A stretch of DNA of 64,000 nt, from NCBI GenBank assembly GCA_041281825.1, contig CP166298.1, positions 62,001 to 126,000 of the forward strand, written 5' to 3'. The position numbers were made by a program, and so were the translations under genes. Positions 52,814 to 60,495 of the stretch are shown here, piece after piece; position 1 is the stretch's first letter; each line of letters starts with the position of its first letter. The notes beneath the pieces were generated by a model, which was not told where the DNA came from, did not search any database, and worked only from the letters and a program-made list of their open reading frames with translations. The DNA comes from Paenibacillus_D tarimensis_A (GTDB lineage: Bacteria > Bacillota > Bacilli > Paenibacillales > Paenibacillaceae).

Positions 52814-53512
52814 ATGTTTTTGACAACAAGCCGGTTGAACAAGACGTATCGAACCGGCGATGTAAGCTTTCAGGCTTTGAAGCAGGTATCGATTGCACTT
52901 GGCAAAGGAGAAATCGGAGTCATTCTCGGACCGTCGGGCTCCGGAAAGTCCACCTTAATGAATATGCTCGGAGCGGTAGACCGGCCTGACGAGGGGGATA
53001 TCATTGTCGATCATCAACACCTTGTGAAAATGAAAGATCAAGAGCTGACGCGCTATCGAAGGGAGCATGTAGGGTTTGTTTTTCAATTTTATAATCTGCT
53101 GCCGAATTTAACGGTTTATGAAAATGTGGAGCTGGCGGCGAACATTAGTAAAGCGCCTATGAAAGTGGATGAAATATTACATGCGGTCGGATTAGGCGGG
53201 TTTGAACGCAGGTTTCCGCGGGAGCTTAGCGGGGGGCAGCAGCAGCGGACATCCATTGCAAGAGCGCTGGTAAAGAACCCGAAGCTGTTGCTGTGCGATG
53301 AGCCTACAGGTGCGCTGGATTATGCAACATCCATCGAAATATTGAAGCTGCTTGACCAGGTTAACCGGAAATTCCAAACGTCGATTCTTATTATTACCCA
53401 TAATGAAGCGATCAGCGGCATGGCTCACCGCACATTCCGTATGCGAAGCGGGGAAGTTATAGAAGCATGCCAACTCCAGGAGCGGATAAATCCGGAAAGG
53501 ATTGAATGGTAA
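52814..53512 (+). CDS. ABC transporter ATP-binding protein, FtsX/LolD-type
   Basis: This 232-aa ATPase has Walker A GPSGSGKST, Q-loop FVFQFYNLLPNLTVYENVEL (LolD/MacB-type), signature ELSGGQQQRTSIARALVKNP, Walker B LLLCDEPTGALDYATS and H-loop IITHNE. GGAGG precedes the ATG. The permease gene begins 3 nt before the stop. These ATPases power mechanotransmission by FtsX-type permeases, often exporting peptides or resisting membrane-active agents. Confidence 0.93.
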   Translation: MFLTTSRLNKTYRTGDVSFQALKQVSIALGKGEIGVILGPSGSGKSTLMNMLGAVDRPDEGDIIVDHQHLVKMKDQELTRYRREHVGFVFQFYNLLPNLTVYENVELAANISKAPMKVDEILHAVGLGGFERRFPRELSGGQQQRTSIARALVKNPKLLLCDEPTGALDYATSIEILKLLDQVNRKFQTSILIITHNEAISGMAHRTFRMRSGEVIEACQLQERINPERIEW

Positions 53513-55743
53513 TGGTACTTGGGAAAAAAGTATGGCGCACAATGAAGCAGCACAAATCGCAGTATTATGGCTCCGCATTTCTAATCCTGATCAGTTCTAT
53601 GATGTTCAGCCTGTTTCTGGTCGCCGGAATCAATGTGCAGGAGAACTTAAACGAATTTCGGATTACTCATCACGTGGAAGATGCTCATTTTGTTGTACAA
53701 GAGCCGCTTCAGGATTTGGAAACGTTAGAACGGCAATTCGGCGTGTCATTAGAGGAAAAACAATACATCGATGTATTCTACGATCAAGATTCGGTGCTGA
53801 GGGTTCTTTCCGAACCGGAGGGGATAAATCTGTATGCAACGGTACAAGGTCGGGCTCTGAGCCAAGCGGGAGATGTATTGCTGGACCCCGGGTTTGCCAA
53901 GGCGCACAGCTTGAACGTCGGAGATTCAATTGAAGTCAATGGAAAAACCTTTACCATACGCGGTTTCATCGCATTGCCCGATTATATTTACCCGCTGAAA
54001 TCGGAGCAGGATGTGTTAAAAAACCCGGATGCATTCGGCATCGCCGTTGTTTCCCGGCAGGAGTTGGCGGAGATCAATCCGCCGCTGACATTTTATAGTA
54101 TCCGAATGAACGGCCATTCTGAAGCAGACTTTAAAGCCCATATAACAGCCTCCAATGCAATTATTCAGTGGGTGGATCAAGCGGCAAATAACCGGATCAG
54201 CTTTGTGGACGGCGACATCCAGGGGATTCTGATTCTGGGCCGGATAATGCCGGTTGTCCTGCTGCTCATAACGATGCTCCTGGTCACTATCGTGATATGG
54301 CGATTGTTGAAGCAAGAATATACGCAGATCGGCACCTTATACGCACTGGGCTTCCGCAAAGGCGAATTATTGCGCCAATACCTGTTATACCCCATTTTTG
54401 TCTCTTTGATCGGTGCGATCCCGGGTACCGCCATAGGCGTTATGGGAATAAAGACTGCCGTAAGCTTGTACAGCGACTTCTACAATCTGCCGATTATGGC
54501 TATCAGGCTGCATTGGGGAATTATTACTCTGGGGCTCATCATTCCGTTTCTATTTCTGGTGCCTGCCACGGTGGTCGTTGTGCTTGTTGTGCTTCGAAAG
54601 ACGCCGCTGGAATTAATGAGAGGCTCGGCAGGCGGAACACAAGTCGGATGGGCGGAGAGACAAATCGGGCTGAACCGGATGCCGTTTCGAAGCAAATTCC
54701 AAATTCGCGAGCTGCTGCGCAGCATTCCCCGAGCACTATTAATGGTACTTGCTACGGCGTTTGCTTCGATGTTGTTTTTACTCGGCTTTGTCATGAAGGA
54801 TTCCATGGATCGGCTTATAGAAGGGAATTATCAGGAAGCCTTCAAGTACGAATACCAATATACGTTCCGTACATTTGAAGCCTCAGCGCCTCCCGGCGGA
54901 GAGAAAATGTCACTGGCCGGCTTTACATCGGAACGCTATCATAAAGGTGAAAAGTCGTTTATCATTTATGGGATGCAGCCGGATGCAAGCCTGATTCGGC
55001 TTTGGAACGGGGCAGGAGAACGGCTCTCCTTTGATCAGGTGATCGCCACCAAGACGTTAGCGGATCAAATGGGCGTCGGAGAAGGCGATACGATCCGGGC
55101 CCGCAATGAATGGAACGCAAAAATAATTGACATCCAAATCGACCGTATTGCAAATACGTTGATCGGCGATGTGATCTACATGCCGATTGCGGAGTTTAAT
55201 GAGACCAACGGTTTGCCTGACGACAGCTACTTGCAGCTTATCGCTTCCAATAAACTCGATATGGATCAGAGCCTGCTCCTCTCCACGCTTTCTAAGCAGG
55301 ACATACTAAACGGGTATAAGGAACTGATCAAGCCGCTTCAAGCCATGAACGGTATGATCGCCTTTGCCGCATTTACGATCGGGCTTATCTTGATTTATGT
55401 CCTTATTAGTATGACCATAGAAGAGAACAGAGGCAAAATCTCCATGCTCAAGGTATTGGGCTATACCAAAAGAGAGGTTTTCAGGCTCGTGCTTGGCTAT
55501 AACAAATGGTTGATGCTCATGGGCTATCTGCTGTCTATCCCGCTCATTCTATTGTCGCTTAGACAAATGTTTAGTGCGGTTGCTTCGGAGATGGGAATTC
55601 ATTTCCCGGTAACGGTACAATGGAGCAATCTTGTGATTGTACTGGGTCTCGTATGCGCAACCTACTTCTGCTCCATCTGGCTGAACCGCAATAAAATTCA
55701 TGCGATCCCGATGGAGGAAGCATTGAAGAGCAGCCGGGAATAA
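53506..55743 (+). CDS. FtsX-like ABC transporter permease
   Basis: This 745-aa permease has two copies of the FtsX-like fold: N-terminal TM1 (YGSAFLILISSMMFSLFLVAG), an extracellular region of about 180 aa, then TM segments at PVVLLLITMLLVTIVIWRLL and LLYPIFVSLIGAIPGTAIGV. The second half repeats the pattern from IRELLRSIPRALLMVLATAFASMLF, with AAFTIGLILIYVLISMTIEENRGKISMLKVLGYTKREVF near the C-terminus. The start is ATG 53506 or 53512 (TAATG overlap). It is coupled to the ATPase and probably regulated by the divergent TetR. The substrate is unknown. Confidence 0.92.
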   Translation: MVMVLGKKVWRTMKQHKSQYYGSAFLILISSMMFSLFLVAGINVQENLNEFRITHHVEDAHFVVQEPLQDLETLERQFGVSLEEKQYIDVFYDQDSVLRVLSEPEGINLYATVQGRALSQAGDVLLDPGFAKAHSLNVGDSIEVNGKTFTIRGFIALPDYIYPLKSEQDVLKNPDAFGIAVVSRQELAEINPPLTFYSIRMNGHSEADFKAHITASNAIIQWVDQAANNRISFVDGDIQGILILGRIMPVVLLLITMLLVTIVIWRLLKQEYTQIGTLYALGFRKGELLRQYLLYPIFVSLIGAIPGTAIGVMGIKTAVSLYSDFYNLPIMAIRLHWGIITLGLIIPFLFLVPATVVVVLVVLRKTPLELMRGSAGGTQVGWAERQIGLNRMPFRSKFQIRELLRSIPRALLMVLATAFASMLFLLGFVMKDSMDRLIEGNYQEAFKYEYQYTFRTFEASAPPGGEKMSLAGFTSERYHKGEKSFIIYGMQPDASLIRLWNGAGERLSFDQVIATKTLADQMGVGEGDTIRARNEWNAKIIDIQIDRIANTLIGDVIYMPIAEFNETNGLPDDSYLQLIASNKLDMDQSLLLSTLSKQDILNGYKELIKPLQAMNGMIAFAAFTIGLILIYVLISMTIEENRGKISMLKVLGYTKREVFRLVLGYNKWLMLMGYLLSIPLILLSLRQMFSAVASEMGIHFPVTVQWSNLVIVLGLVCATYFCSIWLNRNKIHAIPMEEALKSSRE

Positions 55744-55766
55744 TGCGGTATTAAAGGTCTTGCGGT

Positions 55767-55794
55767 GCCCCTGCCGCCGTTCCGGCGGAGGGGC
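55767..55794 (+). terminator. Terminator-like hairpin after the FtsX permease
   Basis: GCCCCTGCCGCC pairs with GGCGGAGGGGC around GTTCC, 24 bp past the stop. The T-tract is poor. A second small hairpin with arms GGAACGC and GCGTTCC follows at about 55823-55854. Confidence 0.6.
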
Positions 55795-55990
55795 TGATCT
55801 TACACTTTTGTACGGACTTCCCGGAACGCGGGAGCCTCCTGCTTGCAGCGTTCCGTGGCAGCCGGCCGGCGGGTTTACATCGGCACAATGCCCAGATCGT
55901 GAGTTATGAACGAACACCACCTTTCAATCCATTAGGAAACCAATATGGAATCCAAATATTGCGTACCAGAGGGGGGCGAGACTCCCTGTA

Positions 55991-56263
55991 TCAGGCGGAG
56001 CTCTGGAAGAGCAGTCGGTTGTTTTCCCGCCAAGCCTGCCATTCGGCTTGAGGATTGCGTTGCCGTCGTCTTTCCGCAAGCGGAATCGGAGCGCCTTTCA
56101 TCCGACCCGGCAGCACGGTTACCGGCTGTTCCTTAATGACATGCGCTTCGAACGAATAGATTAAGCCGAGACATGAGGTCTTACCCGGTTTGGACTGAGG
56201 TGCAAATATTCCTTTCATTACCGCTGCGATATACTTGATCACAATCATTACAATTTCCATCAT
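55991..56263 (-). CDS. Small hypothetical protein with N-terminal hydrophobic segment
   Basis: The frame encodes 90 aa and has a good ribosome site (GGGAGG, 6 nt before ATG 56263). The first 20 residues (EIVMIVIKYIAAVMKGIF) could be a membrane anchor; the rest is basic and lacks a known domain. No homologue is recognised, so the call rests on the Shine-Dalgarno and the open frame. It is a single gene between the exporter and the sigma-factor trio. It could be a false positive. Confidence 0.4.
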   Translation of the reverse strand: MMEIVMIVIKYIAAVMKGIFAPQSKPGKTSCLGLIYSFEAHVIKEQPVTVLPGRMKGAPIPLAERRRQRNPQAEWQAWRENNRLLFQSSA

Positions 56264-56622
56264 TTCATTCCTCCCTATTAAATTCAGAATTAATAGAATT
56301 AAGATATAGCTAGATTATAGCAAGCCGCAACCGGAATTCCTGTCGACCTGTGCATGCCGGCCAAAAAAAGTTTCAGACAAAAATCACCGTGTACTTGTCG
56401 ACGATGAGCATGCCGGTTTTTTCCCATTGGAGCAGTAAGCCGCGACTTGTACGAAGCAGCCGGCAGGGCGTTGCCGAAAGCCTAACCAAACAAAAATCGA
56501 GGGTCTGGTGTAATAATGTGTTGTAGCATTATGTTGAAACAAAAGAGTATTAAAATTCCAACACTTTGAGAAATCAATCGTTATATGAAGTGAAACCATT
56601 CATTGAAGGAGGCGTTATCGAA
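56264..56622. other. Intergenic region before the coupled trio
   Basis: 359 bp without a credible gene. It contains a weak inverted repeat (ATAATG and CATTAT near 56511-56530). A -35-like TTGAAA (56534-56539) has no well-placed -10, so a promoter is not assigned. GGAGG lies 10 nt before the first gene of the trio. Confidence 0.35.
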
Positions 56623-57315
56623 ATGGAACATGGCGTTACGTTGGAAAACATGGGTGTATTGGATCTGACCGGCAAAGGGTACGATTTATCGGGTATTTCT
56701 CTCATCCGCAATATCGGCCTTATTGTGGCACCCCAATCCCTCGCGGATGCTTTATTGAAAATTCGGCAGGAAAATATCGGCATGACCATCATGCTGCCCG
56801 ACACTAAAGGAAAAATAAAAATGTTTACCGGACAATTAACATTGAGCGGAGAAGTGTTTGCCAACCAAACAGGATCTGATGACGATATCCTGGTTATTTC
56901 CGGCCAGGCGGTCATTACATCTCCAATCGAGCAGATCGGATATCATGAAATTATCGTTGCGGGGCAATTGATTGCTCCTCAGAGCAGCGCGGCGGCGCTT
57001 GCGAATGCCTTAACGAAGATGTCGGGCCAAATTGCATATTACCAAACGGATGCACCGCGTCTATTTATGGGTAACGATAAATTTTCGAAAGACTTCTTTG
57101 AACTGATTGAAGATCGGATGGCGATGCTTCTTATCGGAGATTTCGAGTTCGAATCTGATGTAGATCTTCCATTGATCAGACAAAAAATAAGCGAATTAAT
57201 CATCATTGGCAGCGTAAAGGCTCCAAAAGCGCTGGTGCCGCTGCTGCAGCTGCTTGCAACAACGAAATTAGGCGATATTACAGCCAGAGATGACGCCCCC
57301 GTTCAAAGCGTATAA
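56623..57315 (+). CDS. Uncharacterised repeat protein, first gene of an ECF sigma operon
   Basis: This 230-aa protein contains no signal peptide or clear membrane helix. It shows repeated short strand-turn units: NIGLIVAP at residues 30-37, EIIVAGQLIAP at 109-119 and LIIIGSVKAP at 192-201. Weaker units lie at 69-80 (TGQLTLSGEVFA), 90-101 and 168-181. Each strong unit is followed by a helix (LADALLKI, AALANAL, LVPLLQLL). The whole looks like a beta-alpha or solenoid scaffold; I recognise no family. ATG 56623 follows GGAGG. The stop overlaps the sigma-factor start (TAATG). Confidence 0.75.
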   Translation: MEHGVTLENMGVLDLTGKGYDLSGISLIRNIGLIVAPQSLADALLKIRQENIGMTIMLPDTKGKIKMFTGQLTLSGEVFANQTGSDDDILVISGQAVITSPIEQIGYHEIIVAGQLIAPQSSAAALANALTKMSGQIAYYQTDAPRLFMGNDKFSKDFFELIEDRMAMLLIGDFEFESDVDLPLIRQKISELIIIGSVKAPKALVPLLQLLATTKLGDITARDDAPVQSV

Positions 57316-57854
57316 TGAAAAGTGAATTGTTCCGGGAGCTGTATGCCGCCCACTCCAAGAAAATCTTCTCCTACTTGTTTGCAAGAACGAATAATAAAGA
57401 ATCGGCAGCCGATCTGCTGCAAGACATCTTTCTTAAAGTATGGAACCGGGTGGAAAGGGCTGCGCTTATACCTGAAGAAGAGCGGTTGTACTGGATATTT
57501 TCCATCGCGTCCAATCGGTTGAAGGATTATTACAAGAAAGCGGCCAACGAGAGAAACGCAGAAGGAAAGATAGAGAGTGGAAAAGGTCATGAGCCGGAAG
57601 ATCTCTCGGGGCTGCTTGCTTCACGGGAGCGATTCCGGGAGCTTGAATCACAAATCGATCAACTGCCCGAGGAGCTGCGCTGCATTTTGCTGATGAAAGT
57701 GATTGGCGGAATGAATAGTTCCCAGATCGGAATTGCGTTGCAGCTGCCTCCGGGAACGGTGCGTTATAAACTCGGGCAGGCCCGCCGTTTGCTTGCCGGC
57801 AAGCTTGGACTATTGGAGAACGAAACGGCCGGGCGGAAGGGGGAAGTCAAATGA
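57315..57854 (+). CDS. ECF-type RNA polymerase sigma factor
   Basis: This 179-aa extracytoplasmic-function sigma factor has sigma region 2 at residues 5-75 (LFRELYAAHSKKIFSYLFARTNNKESAADLLQDIFLKVWNRV, IFSIASNRLKDYYKK). Region 4 lies at 115-165 (IDQLPEELRCILLMKVIGGMNSSQIGIALQLPPGTVRYKLGQARRLL). No anti-sigma factor of the zinc-finger membrane type is adjacent. The start overlaps the upstream stop by one base and its stop overlaps the next start by four (ATGA), so the three genes are translationally coupled. Confidence 0.9.
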   Translation: MKSELFRELYAAHSKKIFSYLFARTNNKESAADLLQDIFLKVWNRVERAALIPEEERLYWIFSIASNRLKDYYKKAANERNAEGKIESGKGHEPEDLSGLLASRERFRELESQIDQLPEELRCILLMKVIGGMNSSQIGIALQLPPGTVRYKLGQARRLLAGKLGLLENETAGRKGEVK

Positions 57855-58102
57855 CTGAGGGCCAGACCGAAGATTTGTTGGATATAACAGTGAGCATCCG
57901 TCTGGATCGGTTGTTGGATAACTGGGCAGAGGAAGTTGTGGTGTACCTTGAAAAAATTGAAGCGCCGTTTATGGAGGATATTCACATCATAACCGAGGAT
58001 CTGGGGTATGAATGGTGGCGCGGGCTTACAAAACGGTTTTCGTTCAGAGACGCCAATGTCAAAGTATATCCTTCCTGGCCGGTAAATAAAGAAGCTATGT
58101 AA
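57851..58102 (+). CDS. Small uncharacterised protein coupled to the sigma factor
   Basis: This 83-aa soluble, acidic protein has no membrane segment and no zinc-finger cysteines. The start ATG 57851 overlaps the sigma-factor stop (ATGA). Predicted secondary structure is a short alpha-beta fold (LDITVSIRLDRLLDNWAEEVVVYLEKI, EDIHIITEDLGYEWWRGLTKRF). It could act as an anti-sigma or adaptor protein because of its place, but this is inference. No known family is recognised. Confidence 0.6.
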   Translation: MTEGQTEDLLDITVSIRLDRLLDNWAEEVVVYLEKIEAPFMEDIHIITEDLGYEWWRGLTKRFSFRDANVKVYPSWPVNKEAM

Positions 58103-58143
58103 GTATGAGCACCTCCGTTTCGGTGAAAGGGCGCGAGGTTGTC

Positions 58144-58176
58144 GTAACGGGAAGCGGACTTGGCGGTTCCCGTTAC
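58144..58176 (+). terminator. Hairpin after the sigma-factor trio
   Basis: GTAACGGGAA (58144-58153) and TTCCCGTTAC (58167-58176) form a perfect 10-bp stem, 41 bp after the last stop. The sequence after it is GTAAAATAATA, with no real T-tract. Confidence 0.6.
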
Positions 58177-58272
58177 GTAAAATAATAGGTGACAGTGCCC
58201 GAAACATCCTTTATTTTGGAAGTAGGGATCAGAAAATATTCGTTCCGTTGATCCGGCAAAGGAGGAACAGGA

Positions 58273-58641
58273 ATGGCAAAACAATTCCCGGCATTGCTGC
58301 CGGAGCATGAGGACTTTATTCGCAGACAGCATCTATTTTTTGTTGGCTCGGCGCCGCTGTACGGTACGGGAACGGTCGTACTGCCAGGTTCTCCGGAATG
58401 GGAAGCCTTGTACCCGCTCTTTTCTCCTCTCCAGGGAGCGAGGCAAATCATAACGGTCGACATTCATAAAGTCCAGACCTCTTGCGGTTATGCAGTCCCG
58501 TTCATGACGTATGATAGGGAGAGGGAAACGCTTCAGCGCTGGGCCGTCCAGAAAGGCGAAGAGGGACTGGAACAATACCGCAAGGATAAAAATGCCGTTA
58601 GTCTCGATGGAATACCGACTCCGCTAGGCAAAGTCAATTGA
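58273..58641 (+). CDS. Pyridoxamine 5'-phosphate oxidase-family protein with internal in-frame deletion
   Basis: 122 aa remain where family members are about 185. The N-terminus (QFPALLPEHEDFIRRQHLFFVGSAPL) and C-terminus (PEWEALYPLFSPLQGARQIITVDIHKVQTSCGYAVPFMTYDRERETLQRWAVQKGEEGLEQY) fit this family. In the middle, at residues 28-33, the chain jumps from SAPL to YGTGTVV and the FMN-binding core of about 60 residues is absent. The frame is kept and AAAGGAGG precedes ATG 58273, so the gene is still expressible. It is probably not a working oxidase. Loss by recombination between short repeats is possible. Confidence 0.7.
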   Translation: MAKQFPALLPEHEDFIRRQHLFFVGSAPLYGTGTVVLPGSPEWEALYPLFSPLQGARQIITVDIHKVQTSCGYAVPFMTYDRERETLQRWAVQKGEEGLEQYRKDKNAVSLDGIPTPLGKVN

Positions 58642-58672
58642 ATTTTAGTTTCCATGTGTCAGGTCTAAACCC

Positions 58673-58688
58673 ACCGCCTTTCGGCGGT
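58673..58688. repeat. Small hairpin ACCGCC/GGCGGT
   Basis: ACCGCC (58673-58678), loop TTTC, GGCGGT (58683-58688). It has the same style of short TTT-containing loop as the hairpins at 59043-59130. Confidence 0.55.
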
Positions 58689-58741
58689 TAGCTTCCAGCA
58701 CGTTGAAAAGGCAGAAGGTTAACATCATAATGTTGATTCCG

Positions 58742-58925
58742 CTAACGGTTATACTTGCTGCTATTTGGGGAAGAAACGCCATTTTAAAGTTTTAACGGTT
58801 GCAGGTGACGTTATTTACTGAAATTCGCTCTCAAAACCGTGAGAATGGACAAATAGGCGTGCTGACAAGCGTTAGCCTTGGAATAATGGGACAAACCGGC
58901 AAATAACGTCGCTGATAACCATTAG
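58742..58925. repeat. Forward-forward-reverse-reverse repeat cluster
   Basis: A related unit of about 24-26 bp (TAACGGTT, variable centre, then CTATTT or GTTATTT) occurs twice forward at 58743-58766 and 58793-58816. It occurs twice in reverse complement at 58851-58875 and 58901-58924. The outer and inner pairs could form a nested cruciform. Confidence 0.6.
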
Positions 58926-59042
58926 AAATAACTGGCATGCAATCGGTCTGTTCTGAGAAGACTACATTTTTTTAGAGTTGGCATTTGTGTTTTAAAGTAA
59001 TGATTAGCCTGCGAGCATGCCCAGTTCAGTCGGAAGCTTTAG

Positions 59043-59130
59043 GTGGCTTTAGCCACAGGTTGCTTTTCAGCAGGCTTTAGCCTAAACCGCGACTTTCAGT
59101 CGCAAAAGGAACTTACCGACTTTAGTCGGT
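59043..59130. repeat. Array of CTTTAG-type hairpins
   Basis: Four close hairpins: GTGGCTTTAGCCAC (59043-59056), AGGCTTTAGCCT (59072-59083), GCGACTTTCAGTCGC (59089-59103) and ACCGACTTTAGTCGGT (59115-59130). Stem sequences differ while the loops stay TTTA or TTC. The last is nested in a larger GGAAC/GTTCC stem. Confidence 0.65.
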
Positions 59131-59201
59131 AGTCGTTCCGTCAAATCATAAGGAGTGAGTCTCCATCCGATTCTCCTATGTTCAGCGATTACTGAACGAG
59201 T

Positions 59202-59660
59202 TCACTTGCGGCCGGCGAGCACCGATTTCACCGCTTCCTCGATCTCCCGGTATCCGGTGCATCGGCAAATATTCGATTCGAGCCATTCCTTAATGATGTT
59301 ATCGTCGGCAGCGGGAAACTTCTGAATCAGTGAGTGGCAATTCATTATAAACCCGGGTGTGCAATATCCGCATTGGAAAGCGAAGCATTCCACGAAGGCT
59401 TGCTGAATCGGCGTATCTTTCAGTCCTTCAATCGTTGTAATTTGTTTACCCGGCATCTCCATGGCAAGCACGAGGCAGGATTTGACCGGGTAGCCGTCAA
59501 CGTCAACGGTGCATGCTCCGCAATCGCCGTTCAGGCACCCGGGCTTAGCGCCCGTTAATCCAAGCCTTTCCCTCAGCACATAAAGCAGCGTATCCGCGTG
59601 ACGGATATAGACTTGCCGCTCTTCATCGTTAATGTGAAGCGTGATTTCAGACTTCAGCAT
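59202..59660 (-). CDS. Xanthine dehydrogenase-type hydroxylase, [2Fe-2S] subunit
   Basis: This 152-aa protein binds two [2Fe-2S] clusters. The plant-ferredoxin-type cluster is at GCLNGDCGACTVDVDGYPVKSC, and the helical domain has CGYCTPGFIMNCHSL and SNICRCTGYREI. It is the small subunit of a three-part molybdenum hydroxylase, like PucE or CoxS. ATG 59660 with GGAAGGAG upstream is 7 nt away. Its start overlaps the FAD-subunit stop by 14 bp. Confidence 0.94.
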   Translation of the reverse strand: MLKSEITLHINDEERQVYIRHADTLLYVLRERLGLTGAKPGCLNGDCGACTVDVDGYPVKSCLVLAMEMPGKQITTIEGLKDTPIQQAFVECFAFQCGYCTPGFIMNCHSLIQKFPAADDNIIKEWLESNICRCTGYREIEEAVKSVLAGRK

Positions 59661-60495
59661 GTTCGTCTCCTTCCAAGGCGGCGCAAATATCAAGCAGTGT
59701 GTTTTTGAACGCAAACAGCCGGTATTCGGCCGATCCTTCGAAATCGTGCAGCACCGGCGAAGGGATATGGCGAACCGCTTGTTCAATCCGCTCCTGGCCG
59801 GGCAGCTGCTTGTCGTTTAACCGGTCCTCCATTGCTTGATCCCGGAACGGATAGGAGCAAAGACCGCTGACCGCCATCCGGATCCTCCGATCCTTCTTGA
59901 TCGCGGCGACGGTTATAAGCGGGTAGCCGACCCGCCCTTGACGCCGTTTTTTGACGCTCGCATAAGGCAGCCCAAGATCGCTTTGGGTGGTCTTGAACTG
60001 GACAAGAAACTCGCCTTGCCGCAATTGAACCTGCTGCCGGAAAACCTGATGAATAGAAAGAGGCTTCATTCCCGATTCACCGGCGACCATCACCTGACTG
60101 TCCGTTAATAAGAGCGGCAATACTGCTTCCCTGTAAATAATATTCCCGCATACATTTCCGCCTAATGTTATATTGCTCCGGGCCGTATGGTCGGCAACCT
60201 CTCTGATTGTCAAACTCAATAGCGGAAACGGATTGGCTTCGATTAGCCTGCTGAATGAAAGCGCGGCTCCCATGACGAGCTGATTGTCCGCGGTTTGCAG
60301 CGCCTGGCACTCCGGGATGCCTTTGAGATCAATGACCGCTCCAGTTACGATCTCATTAATCCGGCCTAGCGTTGTAATTTCCGTTCCACCCGTATAATAG
60401 ACCGGCTGTTTGTTCTGCTCGCGCAAGGAACGGTGCAACTGTACCGCTTCCTGGACGGTTGCCGGTCTGTAATATTCAAAATCATAGGAAATCAT
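59647..60495 (-). CDS. Xanthine dehydrogenase-type hydroxylase, FAD subunit
   Basis: This 282-aa protein carries the FAD-binding domain of a CO-dehydrogenase/xanthine dehydrogenase medium subunit. Motifs are YYTGGTEITTLGRI (FAD), RSNITLGGNVCGNIIYREAVLPLLL and PYASVKKRRQGRVGYPLITVAA. It passes electrons from the iron-sulfur subunit. The start at ATG 60495 overlaps the molybdenum-subunit stop by 4 nt (ATGA). RNITLGGN matches the conserved xanthine dehydrogenase pattern. Confidence 0.9.
   Translation of the reverse strand: MISYDFEYYRPATVQEAVQLHRSLREQNKQPVYYTGGTEITTLGRINEIVTGAVIDLKGIPECQALQTADNQLVMGAALSFSRLIEANPFPLLSLTIREVADHTARSNITLGGNVCGNIIYREAVLPLLLTDSQVMVAGESGMKPLSIHQVFRQQVQLRQGEFLVQFKTTQSDLGLPYASVKKRRQGRVGYPLITVAAIKKDRRIRMAVSGLCSYPFRDQAMEDRLNDKQLPGQERIEQAVRHIPSPVLHDFEGSAEYRLFAFKNTLLDICAALEGDEHAEV

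Noticed and set aside
56384..56599. 71-aa minus-strand frame upstream of the sigma-factor trio
   Set aside because: No ribosome site, atypical composition, and no domain.
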